Translations under genes and position numbers: made by a program
Notes under the pieces: generated by a model
Told to the model about the DNA's origin: nothing
Database searches by the model: none
What the model saw: only the letters and a program-made list of their open reading frames with translations
Part shown: in pieces, positions 43,751-53,400 of the stretch
Numbering within the stretch: the first letter of the stretch is position 1
Layout of the letters: every line of letters begins with the position of its first letter
NCBI GenBank assembly: GCA_964643965.1
Contig: CAZXVH010000003.1
Location: 38,815-102,814, forward strand
Source of the DNA: GCA-2746795 sp964643965
GTDB lineage: Bacteria; Chloroflexota; Anaerolineae; Promineifilales; Promineifilaceae
Reading direction: 5' to 3'
Length of the DNA: 64,000 bases

Positions 43751-43825
43751 AGGTCAACTTCTCTGAAGAAGTCGAACTTCCTGGCGCATTTGGTAAAATG
43801 GTAACGTGGGAGATTGAACCAATCT
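43751..43825. repeat. Two repeat-family dyads upstream of the zinc-ribbon gene
   Basis: At 43751-43782 a degenerate AGAAGTT/AACTTCT inverted repeat (AGGTCAACTTCT..AGAAGTCGAACTTCCT). At 43811-43825 a single exact AGATTGAACCAATCT, identical to the right arm at 2609-2623. They lie in the 251-bp divergent region between the transporter and the zinc-ribbon gene and may act on either promoter. Confidence 0.6.
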
Positions 43826-43849
43826 CATCCACCGCGTTAGGAGAGATCG

Positions 43850-45130
43850 ATGAGCGTATTTCCACCTAAAGATTTTGTCCGCACCCAATCGGCCATACCG
43901 GGTATTGAGGTTTACCTGCCCAAGCCACCGGCCGAAACTCATAAGGAAGTGGTCGATTTTCACTGTCCGCAGTGCGATGGCGTCAGCGCCTACAGCGCCG
44001 AAAATGGCGGGCTGACTTGCACCTACTGCGGCTATTATGAGCCGCCGCCGCAAGAGGCAGTGGGCAAGCAGGCGCAAGCGTTTGAATTTACCGTGGAGAC
44101 GGTGGCGCGGGCCGGGCAGGGTTGGGGCGCGGAACGAAAGGAGCTTTCCTGCAATCGTTGCGCGGCGCGTATCACGCTTTCCACCGATATGCTCACCCAC
44201 ACTTGCCCCTTCTGTGGCTCCAACCAGGTGGTGCAGGTGAAAGCGCCGCAAGATGTGCTGCGTCCCCGTTTCTTGATTCCCTTTACCATCACCCCTGATG
44301 CCTGCCGCCAGAAAACGGCCGTTTGGCTGCAAGATAGCTGGATGGTCCCCCGAGAACTCAACCGGCTGGCTCGCAAAGCGGCGTATACGCCCATTTACAT
44401 TCCTTATTGGACCTTTGACGCCATCACCCAGGCGGAATGGAAAGCAGAAGTGGCCCATACCCGCCAGAAACGAGTGTACCGCAACGGCCGTTGGCAAAAC
44501 CAAACCGTCACCGAATGGCGCTGGGAAAAAGGGCAGGCGGCCGTAGCGTTCGACGATTTGCTGATCAACGGCAGCCAGCATTTAAGCCAGCATCTGCTCA
44601 AGCAAATAGAAACCTACGACATTCGCCAGTTAACGCCGTATGACGCCAGCTATTTAGCCGGTATGCAAGCGCAAGCCTATGATGTCGATTTAGAAGCAGG
44701 CTGGGCGCAAGGGCGCCAGATCATGCGGGCTAAAACTAAAGCCGCTTGCCAGGCGCAGGCCAGTTCCAGCCGGATGCGTAATTTCAGCATGAACCTGGCC
44801 TTTAAAGATGAGAATTGGCGCTACATTCTGCTGCCGCTATACCTGGCGACTTACCGGTACGGCGCAGAAACGTACCAGGTGATGATCAACGGCCAGACCG
44901 GGATGTTAGCCGGGCAGCGTCCCGCCGATTGGAAGAAAGTGTTGTTGGCGGCCGGCGCCATGTTGACGCCGGCCCTCGCTTTGGGCGTGCTGAGCCTCAT
45001 TCTGATGGCTGTCAGCGGCGGAGAGGCCTACGTGCCGTTGGTGGGGATGACTGCCCTGTTTGCCTTTGTGGTGGGCTTGATCGCGGCCTTTAGCACAGTC
45101 TCATTAGCAGCGCGGCTGGATGATATTTGA
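43850..45130 (+). CDS. Zinc-ribbon membrane protein
   Basis: 426 aa. Two zinc ribbons are at the N-terminus: FHCPQCDGVSAYSAENGGLT followed by CTYCGYYEPP (about 38-65), and LSCNRCAARI with HTCPFCGSNQVV (about 99-125). A central region follows, conserved in such proteins (IPFTITPDACRQK, AYTPIYIPYWTFDA). Two helices lie at the C-terminus (about 365-390 and 398-418). These resemble TFIIB-type zinc-domain proteins of unknown role. AGGAGAG precedes the ATG. No operon partner overlaps. Confidence 0.8.
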   Translation: MSVFPPKDFVRTQSAIPGIEVYLPKPPAETHKEVVDFHCPQCDGVSAYSAENGGLTCTYCGYYEPPPQEAVGKQAQAFEFTVETVARAGQGWGAERKELSCNRCAARITLSTDMLTHTCPFCGSNQVVQVKAPQDVLRPRFLIPFTITPDACRQKTAVWLQDSWMVPRELNRLARKAAYTPIYIPYWTFDAITQAEWKAEVAHTRQKRVYRNGRWQNQTVTEWRWEKGQAAVAFDDLLINGSQHLSQHLLKQIETYDIRQLTPYDASYLAGMQAQAYDVDLEAGWAQGRQIMRAKTKAACQAQASSSRMRNFSMNLAFKDENWRYILLPLYLATYRYGAETYQVMINGQTGMLAGQRPADWKKVLLAAGAMLTPALALGVLSLILMAVSGGEAYVPLVGMTALFAFVVGLIAAFSTVSLAARLDDI

Positions 45131-45204
45131 TACAGCATACGATGGCATAAATGATGCGATTGACATTGAACAACTTCCCCCCAGATGTGCAAACGCGCAT
45201 TTTT

Positions 45205-45236
45205 GACAATTAACCATTAACAATTGACAATTGCTC
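45205..45236. repeat. ATTAACC/ATTGACA heptamer tract
   Basis: Four units in 7-bp phase (ATTAACC, ATTAACA, ATTGACA, ATTGCTC) just upstream of the hydrolase start. Confidence 0.6.
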
Positions 45237-45239
45237 TCT

Positions 45240-46070
45240 ATGAATGCAATTCCCTTTCTTGACTTTGGCGGCGCAGGGCCAACGCTGCATTTTGCCCACG
45301 CCAACGCTTACCCACCCGGCTGCTACCGGCAGTTTATCGCCCCATTCCTGGCTGATTATCACGTTTTGGGCATCAAACACCGGCCGTTATGGCCGGGCAG
45401 CCAGCCGGCCGAGCTAACCAGTTGGCAGGTGATCGGCGATGATCTCAGCCACTTCCTGACGCAGCAAAAGCTGCATGGCGTGGTAGGTGTGGGCCATTCG
45501 CTGGGGGCCGTAGCCACACTGTATGCCGCCGTGCAGCGCCCTGACCTGTTTCGGGCGCTGGCGCTGGTGGAGCCGGTCTTCTTGCCGCCATCCATTTTAC
45601 AAATGGCTGCCGCCAATCCTGAAGCAGCCGCGGCGCAGCCTTTTGTGCAGCGAGCGCTGCATCGACGCCACCGCTGGCGCTCCCGCCAGGAAGCGTTTGA
45701 TCGCTTCCGCAGCAAATCGGTTTTCGCGCAGTGGTCAGATGAATCACTCTGGGATTATGTCAATAATGGCACGGAGGAAGATGCCAGCGGCGAAGTGGTT
45801 CTCAGCTATCCGCGAGAGTGGGAAGGGCGCATTTATGCCCGGCCGCCGTTAAGGGTATGGGAACAGCTGCCGCAGGTGACGCAGCCCACGCTGGCGATTC
45901 GTGCAGCGCAGTCGGACACCATCTTCCCTGAGGCGTGGCAGTTGTGGCAGGAGGTGCAGCCGGAGGCCACCTTCGTAGAGCTGGCGGATGTGGGCCATAT
46001 GCTGCCCATGGAACGGCCGTTGCTGACCGCCGAAATCATTCTCAACTGGTTAAAAACGAGCCAGGTTTAA
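45240..46070 (+). CDS. Alpha/beta hydrolase
   Basis: 276 aa of the alpha/beta hydrolase fold. The nucleophile elbow is VGVGHSLGAVATLYA (Ser near 88), the oxyanion region is FAHANAYPPG, the acid is in AAQSDTIFP and the His in VGHMLPMERP. The ATG at 45240 starts just after a heptamer repeat tract; a TTG at 45231 is possible but would begin within it. The EamA gene starts 4 bp after the stop. Substrate unknown. Confidence 0.88.
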   Translation: MNAIPFLDFGGAGPTLHFAHANAYPPGCYRQFIAPFLADYHVLGIKHRPLWPGSQPAELTSWQVIGDDLSHFLTQQKLHGVVGVGHSLGAVATLYAAVQRPDLFRALALVEPVFLPPSILQMAAANPEAAAAQPFVQRALHRRHRWRSRQEAFDRFRSKSVFAQWSDESLWDYVNNGTEEDASGEVVLSYPREWEGRIYARPPLRVWEQLPQVTQPTLAIRAAQSDTIFPEAWQLWQEVQPEATFVELADVGHMLPMERPLLTAEIILNWLKTSQV

Positions 46071-46073
46071 GCC

Positions 46074-46955
46074 TTGTCTCCGCTATCAGCAAAAACATCC
46101 TCCCCGGTTGGCGTTTGGTTGGTGTTGGCGGCGGCCACCTTGTGGGGCACTACCGGCACGGCGCAAACATTCGCCCCGGCGGGCGCTTCGCCGTTGGCGG
46201 TAGGCGCGGTACGGATGGTGTGGGGCGGGGCGGCGCTGGCCGGGTTGATGTTGGTGAAAGGGGGCTGGCGGGGCGGACCACCCTGGCGGCGTCTGCCGTT
46301 GGCGTTGGCGGTGGCGGGGGTAGTGAGTTACCAACTGCTCTTTTTTGCGGGCGTGGCGCGGACGGGGGTGGCGGTGGGCACGGTGGTGGGCATTGGCAGT
46401 TCCCCAATTATGGCCGGCTTGTTTACCTGGCTGGTGTGGCGGCGTTGGCCGGGTCGCCGCTGGTTGATCGCCACTGGCCTGGCTGTGGTGGGCTGCGCCT
46501 TACTCATCGGCGGCGGTCAGGAGATCGAAGTGGATGTGGGCGGGATGCTGCTGGCAGTGGGGGCGGGGGCGACTTATGCGGTGTATACCATTGCCAGTAA
46601 ATATTTGGTGGGTGAACGGCCGTCTTATGTGGTGACGGGGGTACTGTTTGGCCTGGGGGCGCTGCTGCTGGCCCCGCTCTGGCTGCTGTTGGACATGAGC
46701 TGGCTGGCGCAGCCGGCCGGGCTGCTGGTGGGGCTGCATCTGGGGGCGGTGACGTTGGCCGGGGCGTATCTGTTGTTTACCCTGGGGCTGCAAACGGTGA
46801 GTTCGGCAACGGCCGTTTCTCTCACATTGGCCGAACCGCTGACCGCCAGTTTGCTGGGCGTTTTGGTGGTGGGGGAGCAGTTGACGCCGCTGGCCTGGGT
46901 GGGATTGGCGCTGCTCTTTGCCGGTCTGGTTGTGCTGACACGCCGCAGTGGGTAA
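46074..46955 (+). CDS. EamA-family (DMT) exporter
   Basis: 293-aa membrane protein with ten hydrophobic helices in two EamA repeats. The first repeat begins VWLVLAAATLWGTTGTAQ and the second DVGGMLLAVGAGATYAVYTI. SLTLAEPLTASLLGVLVVGE is the typical end of the second repeat. The start is TTG at 46074, 3 bp after the hydrolase stop, so translation is probably coupled. Such proteins export amino acids, nucleobases or metabolites; the substrate is unknown. Confidence 0.85.
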   Translation: MSPLSAKTSSPVGVWLVLAAATLWGTTGTAQTFAPAGASPLAVGAVRMVWGGAALAGLMLVKGGWRGGPPWRRLPLALAVAGVVSYQLLFFAGVARTGVAVGTVVGIGSSPIMAGLFTWLVWRRWPGRRWLIATGLAVVGCALLIGGGQEIEVDVGGMLLAVGAGATYAVYTIASKYLVGERPSYVVTGVLFGLGALLLAPLWLLLDMSWLAQPAGLLVGLHLGAVTLAGAYLLFTLGLQTVSSATAVSLTLAEPLTASLLGVLVVGEQLTPLAWVGLALLFAGLVVLTRRSG

Positions 46956-47006
46956 GATTCAATCGCTCCCTTTATAAAGAAGGGACAGAGAGCGATGGAG
47001 AGAATA

Positions 47007-47071
47007 AAAACCAATCCGGCGGCGCGGCTCGAAAACAGCCCTCCCACAGTGAGATACGGCCGCAGCAAACT
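47007..47071. repeat. Diverged partial copy of the 94-bp element
   Basis: Aligns by eye with the right two thirds of the 94-bp element (GGCGGCGCGG..CAGCCC..GAGATRCGGCCGCAGC) but the terminal GCGAGTATA is degraded. It lies directly before the first giant membrane protein, as copy 1 does before the glycosyltransferase. Confidence 0.45.
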
Positions 47072-50000
47072 ATGAAAACCCTGAAACGCCTGCTTACCAC
47101 TCATCCCAACCGCCTGCTCTTTTTTCTGGTTCCGCTGCTGTCGCTGGTGGCGATTCAGCCGATTTTGACGGGGATTTTGCCCTGGCGCGGCGATGGTTTG
47201 CTGCATCTGGTGCGCCTGGCGGAACTAGAACGGGCGGTACGGGCTGGGGTGATGTTTCCGCGTTGGTCGCCGGATTTGGGCTACGGCTTTGGCTTTCCGC
47301 TTTTCCATTATTATGCGCCGTTTAGCTATTACGTGGGGCTGATTCCGCGACTGTCAGGCTTCTCTTTGCCGGCGTCGCTGGCGTTGAGTTATCTGCTGGC
47401 CTTGTGGGTATTGGGCTGGGGCGTGGCGCTGTGGGCGCGGGATGTGTGGCGAGAGTGGTTGGGGGTGATAACGGCCGTTCTTGCCACCTTGTACGCGCCT
47501 TACCTCCTCTATAATACCTACCATCGAGCGGCTCTGGCGGAGTTGTGGGGTCTGGCGTGGTTGGCGCTGCTGTTGTGGGCGGTGAACAAGGCCATTGACG
47601 ATTTTCGATTGCCGATTGGCGAGTCATCGCTCTCCCAATTCACCCGTCAACTTTCTAATTTCATCTGGATAGCTGTTTTTTACGCCCTGCTCATCCTCAG
47701 CCACAATATCACCGCCCTCATTGGCACACCGTTCATTCTGGGCTATGCACTGTTCCTGTTGATTGGTAAACGTCCTTTCAGCCTTCACTCCTCATCCTTC
47801 ATCCTTTTAAGCTTACTGCTTGGCCTGGCTCTCTCCGCCTTTTTCTGGCTGCCCGCTTTTTTTGAGCGCAATTTGGTGCAGATTGAGAATTTGACGGCGA
47901 CTTCCGGCTTTACGTATCTCAATCATTTCCTGACGTGGCTTGACCTGTTGGCCTGGCCGAAAACGGCCGTTCCCCAACAAGTCAATCCGGCCATTCCCCG
48001 TAGTCTCAGTTGGCCGGTGGTGGCGCTGGCGTTGGTGGCATGGCTGCCCGTAAAGGGGGCGCGTGACGAGGGGCAAGGGGCAAGTATCAAGGCGCAGCGG
48101 CTGGGGTTGACGGGGGCGGCAATGCTGTGCATTTTCATGCTCTTGCCGTTCAGCCAGCTCGCGTGGCAAGCGGTTGGACTGCTCTCTTTTGTGCAATTTC
48201 CCTGGCGATTTCTTGGCCCCGCCAGCGTTTTCCTGGCGATGCTGGCGGGCCTGGGCGCGATACAATTTCAGGCGCGGCTTACTTCACAATTCACAGGCGA
48301 CCAGCGGCCGCCCATCATCTCACAATTCATTATTCTCATCACTGCCCTCATCCTTCTCTTCGCCCTTCCCTGGCTTTTTCCCAGCCGCGCCCACACGCTG
48401 CCGATTGATCTCTCGCCAGCCAATACGATTCAGTTTGAGATGGAAACGGGTTGGCTGGGCACAACGGCCGCTGCTGATTATTTGCCGCGTTCTGTGCAAA
48501 CATTACCCCTGGCCGATGTCACGCGCTCCGGTTTGTCTGCGACCCAGTTACCCGCGCCATTGATTGTTCAGAACGGGCAGACAGGCTTCACTCAGATGCA
48601 ATTTGATTATGAGTTAGGGAAAGCCACAACGGTCACTGGGCCTGTCGAAGTAACCGCTGTGGCTTTCCACCAATTTTTCTTCCCCGGCTGGCAGGCTACC
48701 CTTGATGGCGCTCCCCTTGCACTTGCTCCCAGTGAACCAGAAGGCTTGATAACGGCCGTTCTCCCCCCAGGCGAACACAGCTTTGAACTAACATTCAATA
48801 GCACACCCCTGCGCACGATTGCTAATCTCATTTCGGTTGTTAGTCTGGTTGGTCTGGTGATTCTTATGGCGTATTGCGTATTGCGTAGCCGCCAAAGTTA
48901 CGCCATCCGCAATCCTGTCCTGAGCAATGCCAAAGGGACGCAATACCTGTCTAATATCAAACAAACGTTGCTGCCTGCTGTTTTGACAGTTCTCTTTATT
49001 TTCAGCGCAAAAATATTTATTTTAGATCATGTCAATTCACCATTTAAGGTAGTGCGCTTTGATGAACAAACATTGGCAACTGTTCAAGGCATCAACTTTG
49101 GCAATGTGATTAAATTGTTGAATGCTGAGTTGCCAAATGAGACTATTCCTGCCGACGGGAATATTGACATAACGCTTGCATGGCAAGCACTCCCGCCTGT
49201 GGCAGAAGAGTATAGTGTTAGTGTGCAATTGCTTGGGGAAAACGGCCGTCGGGTGGCGCAATCTGATAGTTTTCATCCGGCGGGGTTGCCCTTGCCGCGC
49301 TGGCAGGCGGGGGAATTTGGCATTGATGAGCACCGGTTAAAGGCGCTGCCAGCCACCCCGCCCGGCGACTATCGGCTGCTGGTATTGGTCTATAATCTGG
49401 CAAGCGGGCAGCGCCTCGACATGCTCAACGAAACGGGGCTGCCCCTCGGCAATGAGTATGAATTAGGGCGTGTCACCCTGACATCTCCCACCCAATTCCC
49501 CCAAGTCAGCCACCTGGCCATCAGCCAAACGAACACCGAGGGTGGCGGTATCTCCCCGTTTTTGGCGGAAAATGTGCAGTTATTGGGCTATGATGCGCCG
49601 TTAACGGCCGTGACAGTAGGCGATGTCATTCCCCTAACTTTGTACTGGCATACGCCGCAAACGCCCACGCAAGATTACAAAAGCAACATCTGGATTGGCT
49701 GTGCTTCGACAAGCTCAGCGGCCGTTGAACCAGTGGAAACGGACACTTCGACAGGCTCAGCGGCCGTTTCCCTGCCACCAGATACCGCATCTACACCCAA
49801 TACAACTTGGCAACGCGGCCAAATTCAACGCGCTGAGTTTGATGTGGTGCTGCGGTCAGTTGACGAAGCGGGCAATCTGCTTGAACCTGGATTTTGCACA
49901 CTTTATCTGGGTTTATCTGCGGATGGGGAAGTGAATAGCATCGCTCTGGAAACGTTTACCATCTCTGTGCCAGAACGACTATTTACCTTGCCAGAAACGG

Positions 50001-50416
50001 CCGTTCCGATGTATACCATTTCATTTGTAGATAAAATTTCTCTGAGTGGTTTTATACTTAACCAAACCAGTTTTGTTCCTACCGAGACCATTCCGTTGAC
50101 GCTTTTTTGGCAAACGGATGGCCTGATTGAGACGAGTTATACCGTTTTTGTGCAAATGCTGGATGAAAACGGCCGTTTAATCACGCAACAAGATCAAATC
50201 CCAGCCAATGGTAATCGCCCGACAACAGGCTGGGTTCCGGGCGAGTTTGTGGAAGATCGGTATGCGCTTGTTTTACCTGTCGATGTAGCTCCTGGCCACT
50301 ATCAAATTATTACTGGTTTTTACGATGCAGAAACTGGCGAGCGTTTGCGTCTGGCTGATAGCTCTGGTGACGCCATTACCATTCCCGTTTCAATTGAGGT
50401 AAAAACAGCCGAATGA
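47072..50416 (+). CDS. Large membrane protein, 6-PTPS-related/GT-C type (first)
   Basis: 1114 aa. The first ~600 residues have about thirteen helices with the family start HLVRLAELERAVRAGVMFPR, WSPDLGYGFGFPLFHYYAPF and a lumen-facing loop with Asp/Arg, as in 6-pyruvoyl-tetrahydropterin-synthase-related and YfhO-like GT-C proteins. The second half carries several beta-sandwich segments (about 680-780, 800-960 and 980-1110) ending ENGRLITQQDQIPANGNRPT and TTGWVPGEF. It probably moves or attaches a lipid-linked sugar at the outer face. Repeats are read through in linkers (STSSAAVEPVETDTSTGSAA, VLSNAKG). The stop overlaps the next start by ATGA. Confidence 0.8.
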   Translation: MKTLKRLLTTHPNRLLFFLVPLLSLVAIQPILTGILPWRGDGLLHLVRLAELERAVRAGVMFPRWSPDLGYGFGFPLFHYYAPFSYYVGLIPRLSGFSLPASLALSYLLALWVLGWGVALWARDVWREWLGVITAVLATLYAPYLLYNTYHRAALAELWGLAWLALLLWAVNKAIDDFRLPIGESSLSQFTRQLSNFIWIAVFYALLILSHNITALIGTPFILGYALFLLIGKRPFSLHSSSFILLSLLLGLALSAFFWLPAFFERNLVQIENLTATSGFTYLNHFLTWLDLLAWPKTAVPQQVNPAIPRSLSWPVVALALVAWLPVKGARDEGQGASIKAQRLGLTGAAMLCIFMLLPFSQLAWQAVGLLSFVQFPWRFLGPASVFLAMLAGLGAIQFQARLTSQFTGDQRPPIISQFIILITALILLFALPWLFPSRAHTLPIDLSPANTIQFEMETGWLGTTAAADYLPRSVQTLPLADVTRSGLSATQLPAPLIVQNGQTGFTQMQFDYELGKATTVTGPVEVTAVAFHQFFFPGWQATLDGAPLALAPSEPEGLITAVLPPGEHSFELTFNSTPLRTIANLISVVSLVGLVILMAYCVLRSRQSYAIRNPVLSNAKGTQYLSNIKQTLLPAVLTVLFIFSAKIFILDHVNSPFKVVRFDEQTLATVQGINFGNVIKLLNAELPNETIPADGNIDITLAWQALPPVAEEYSVSVQLLGENGRRVAQSDSFHPAGLPLPRWQAGEFGIDEHRLKALPATPPGDYRLLVLVYNLASGQRLDMLNETGLPLGNEYELGRVTLTSPTQFPQVSHLAISQTNTEGGGISPFLAENVQLLGYDAPLTAVTVGDVIPLTLYWHTPQTPTQDYKSNIWIGCASTSSAAVEPVETDTSTGSAAVSLPPDTASTPNTTWQRGQIQRAEFDVVLRSVDEAGNLLEPGFCTLYLGLSADGEVNSIALETFTISVPERLFTLPETAVPMYTISFVDKISLSGFILNQTSFVPTETIPLTLFWQTDGLIETSYTVFVQMLDENGRLITQQDQIPANGNRPTTGWVPGEFVEDRYALVLPVDVAPGHYQIITGFYDAETGERLRLADSSGDAITIPVSIEVKTAE
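49703..49762. repeat. TTCGACARGCTCAG repeats read in frame
   Basis: GCTTCGACAAGCTCAG and CACTTCGACAGGCTCAG, 41 bp apart, inside the first giant membrane protein. They encode STSS and TSTGS in a linker between beta domains. Confidence 0.75.
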
Positions 50417-53400
50417 GTAGAAAACCCAGTGGGCAGTGGACAGTGAATAGTGAACAGTCAACGAGCCGCCGGTGGTGGCAGCGTTTTCTTGTGCCTGTGA
50501 CTATTCTGGCGCTCAGTCTGGTGGCGCTGGAGGCGATTTTACGGCCGTCGCTGCCCTGTTCTGATGATGCGGCGTTCCATTTGCTGCGCTTAACACAGTT
50601 GGATCATTTGCTGCGGCAAGGCGTGTTCTTCAGCCGTTGGGCGCCCGATATGGCGCAGGGCTACGGCTTCCCGTTCTTCAACTTTTACGCGCCGCTTTCT
50701 TATTATTTGGCGGAGGCGGTTAGTTTGCTGGCTGGCAATCTTAATTTGGGGATGCGCATTACCTTTGCGCTGAGTGTGTACCTGGCGGGGCTGATGGCCT
50801 ATCGCCTTTCTCGTGATCATTTCTCCCGACCGGCGGCTTTGGTAACGGCCGTTGCTTACATGTACGCTCCCTACTTTGCCTACGATATCCTCTTTCGGGG
50901 CAATCTGGCCGAGTCGGTAGCCTGGCTATTTCTGCCGCTTTCCCTGTGGACAATGGGACGGCTGGCGCGTACCGGTCAAAATCGCTGGCTCGTCGCCGCC
51001 GCTCTCAGCTACGCTGCCGTTTTGCTGACGCATAATGTCTTTGCGTTGATTTTTAGTCCATTGTTGGGATTGTATGGGCTAGTGGCGAGTGGCGAGGGGC
51101 AAGGGGTGAGGCAGCGACGACGAAATCTCCACTCCTTCGGCAGGCTCAGGAGGAGTTCTCTACTCTCTACTCTCTGGCCGGTTGTGTTTGCCCTACTCCT
51201 CGGCCTCGGCCTGACCACGTTCTTCTGGCTGCCGGCCATGGTGGAGCGGACGCTGGTTCACAGCGACCGCCTGCTCGTGCCGCCCATTTTTGTGTATTGG
51301 GGCAATTTTGTGACGCTGGCGGAAGTTTTTGCGCCGCCGCAAACGGTTTATACCAGCCTCATCAATCCTTCTCCGGCGCGGGCGCTGGGGCTGGTTCCGT
51401 TGTTGCTGGCTTTACCTGCACTTTTGGTTGGCTGGTGGCGCTTTAAGGACAGCAGACGGCGGCAGGTGATATTTTTTGGGGTGGCAACGGCCGTTTACAT
51501 TTTCCTGATGCTCTCTATTTCTGACCCTATCTGGGCCAACCTGCCCCTCATCGAATACGTGCAGTTCCCCTGGCGGCTGCTTGGTCCGGCGGCGCTCTGT
51601 CTGGCGGTTTTGGTAGGGGCGAGTGTCGATGTGCTTGCAAGTGGTAAGCCTGTCCTGAGCAATGCCGCAGGAGCGGCCGCCTGGCAAGGTGGCAAGGTAA
51701 CAATAAGTATTGCTGTGGTTTATTGTGTGGCGTTAATTTTAGGGGATTTGTATTGGCTCGATGCCCGCTATTGCCCTGGTCTGGAGAATCCGACGATTGC
51801 CGATATGCAAGCATTTGAACGCGCCACGTCGACCATTGGCACGACGGCAAAAGGAGAATACCTGCCGCTTACCGTCGAGTATATGCCAGAAACGCCAGCG
51901 GATGAACCGTTTGCGTGGTTACCTGTTGAAACGGTCACTTCGACAGGCTCAGTGACCGTTTCAACAGGCTCAGTGATCGTTTCAGGCAGCCGCACACCCA
52001 GGCAACTCACCGCCACTGTTTCCGCCAGCGAACCATTCACCCTTACCGCCAATACCTTCGACTACCCTGGCTGGACGGCGGAGATTGACGGCCAGAAAGT
52101 AGACATAATACCAGGCATAGGCACAGGACTAATCACCTTCCCCGTTCCGGCTGGTGATCATGACATCACGATTACTTTCCGTGAAACGCCGTTAAGATTG
52201 GTAGCTGATTTAGTGTCGTTGTTGAGTGTGGTGGCGTTGATTGGGGTGGCGAGTGGCAGGTGGCGAGGTGGCAAGCCTCTCCTGAGCGACGCCGAAGGGG
52301 TGGCAGAGTTGCAAGGTGGCAACGTAACTGAGTTGGGGGTATTGGCAATTGTGGGCGTGTTGGTTTTTGGGTTGGTGGTGTGGATATTACCCCTTTTTGA
52401 TACGCTGGTGCAGTATAAGCATGTGCCGCCGTCGGGGGTGGCTGGTTTTTACAACAACAAGATGCTGCTGCTTACCTATGAAATCGCGGCACGGCAGATG
52501 GCGGCGGATGAGAGCTTGTTGGTGCAGTCGGCGTGGCGCGCGCCGGAACCGATTGCGGGGGAGTTCCGCGAGACGGTGCGCTTGATTGGTCCGGATGGCT
52601 TGTTGTGGTCGCCGAAAACGGCCGTTTCCCCCCGTTGGTTCCGCAACCCCACCCCTACAAACAACTGGACGGCCGAACAATATGCTGATTCACAACTACT
52701 CATCGAACCCATCCCCGGCACACCACCTGGCCTGTACACCATCCAGCTGCTTCTGTTTGACGAAGAAACAGTAATGCCTGTGCCGCTCACCACCGGAGAA
52801 ACCGCACTCGACTTAGGCACGGTGCAGGTCACGCGCCCCCGAGAAGCGGCCACTTCGACAGGCTCCACTTCGACAGGCTCCACTTCGACAGGCTCAGTGA
52901 GCGCGGTTTTGAGACCCCAATATCCACTCCAGCAAATCTGGAATGGGGTCACCTTGTCTGGCGTCAGCTTAGACCGTGAAGCGGCCGCGCCGGGCGACCC
53001 GTTTTTGCTGTCGTTGTATTGGCAGGTTAACGAGGCGCCGCTTGACGATGCTGACGTGAAATTATCGCTGCTCAACGAGCAAGACGAGACAGTCTTTGTC
53101 CAAGACTTGCCGCCTGTTCGCGCTGATTTCCCCACCAACCAATGGTGGGCTGGTGATGCCTGGCTGGGTCAACACGCCTTCCGTTTGCCGCTGGCCTTGG
53201 AAAGCGGCGATTATGTGTGGACATTGCAATGGTGTGTGGCTGATGATTGTGAGAAAGAAGTTGTTCTGGGCAAACTTGTCATCTCAGCCCCTGAACGTCT
53301 ATTTACGCCGCCAGCAGTTGCTGTGGAAACGGCCGTTCAACTGGGCGAACTGGCTACCTTGCTCGGCGTCAATCTCACCGTCGAACCAGACAGGTTGCAA

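Noticed and set aside
43754..44581. A 275-codon open frame on the minus strand
   Set aside because: Antisense to the zinc-ribbon protein, whose Cys motifs and ribosome site support the plus strand.
47007..47071. Full third copy of the 94-bp element
   Set aside because: Only about two thirds align by eye and the terminal repeat is degraded, so it is listed as a diverged relative only.
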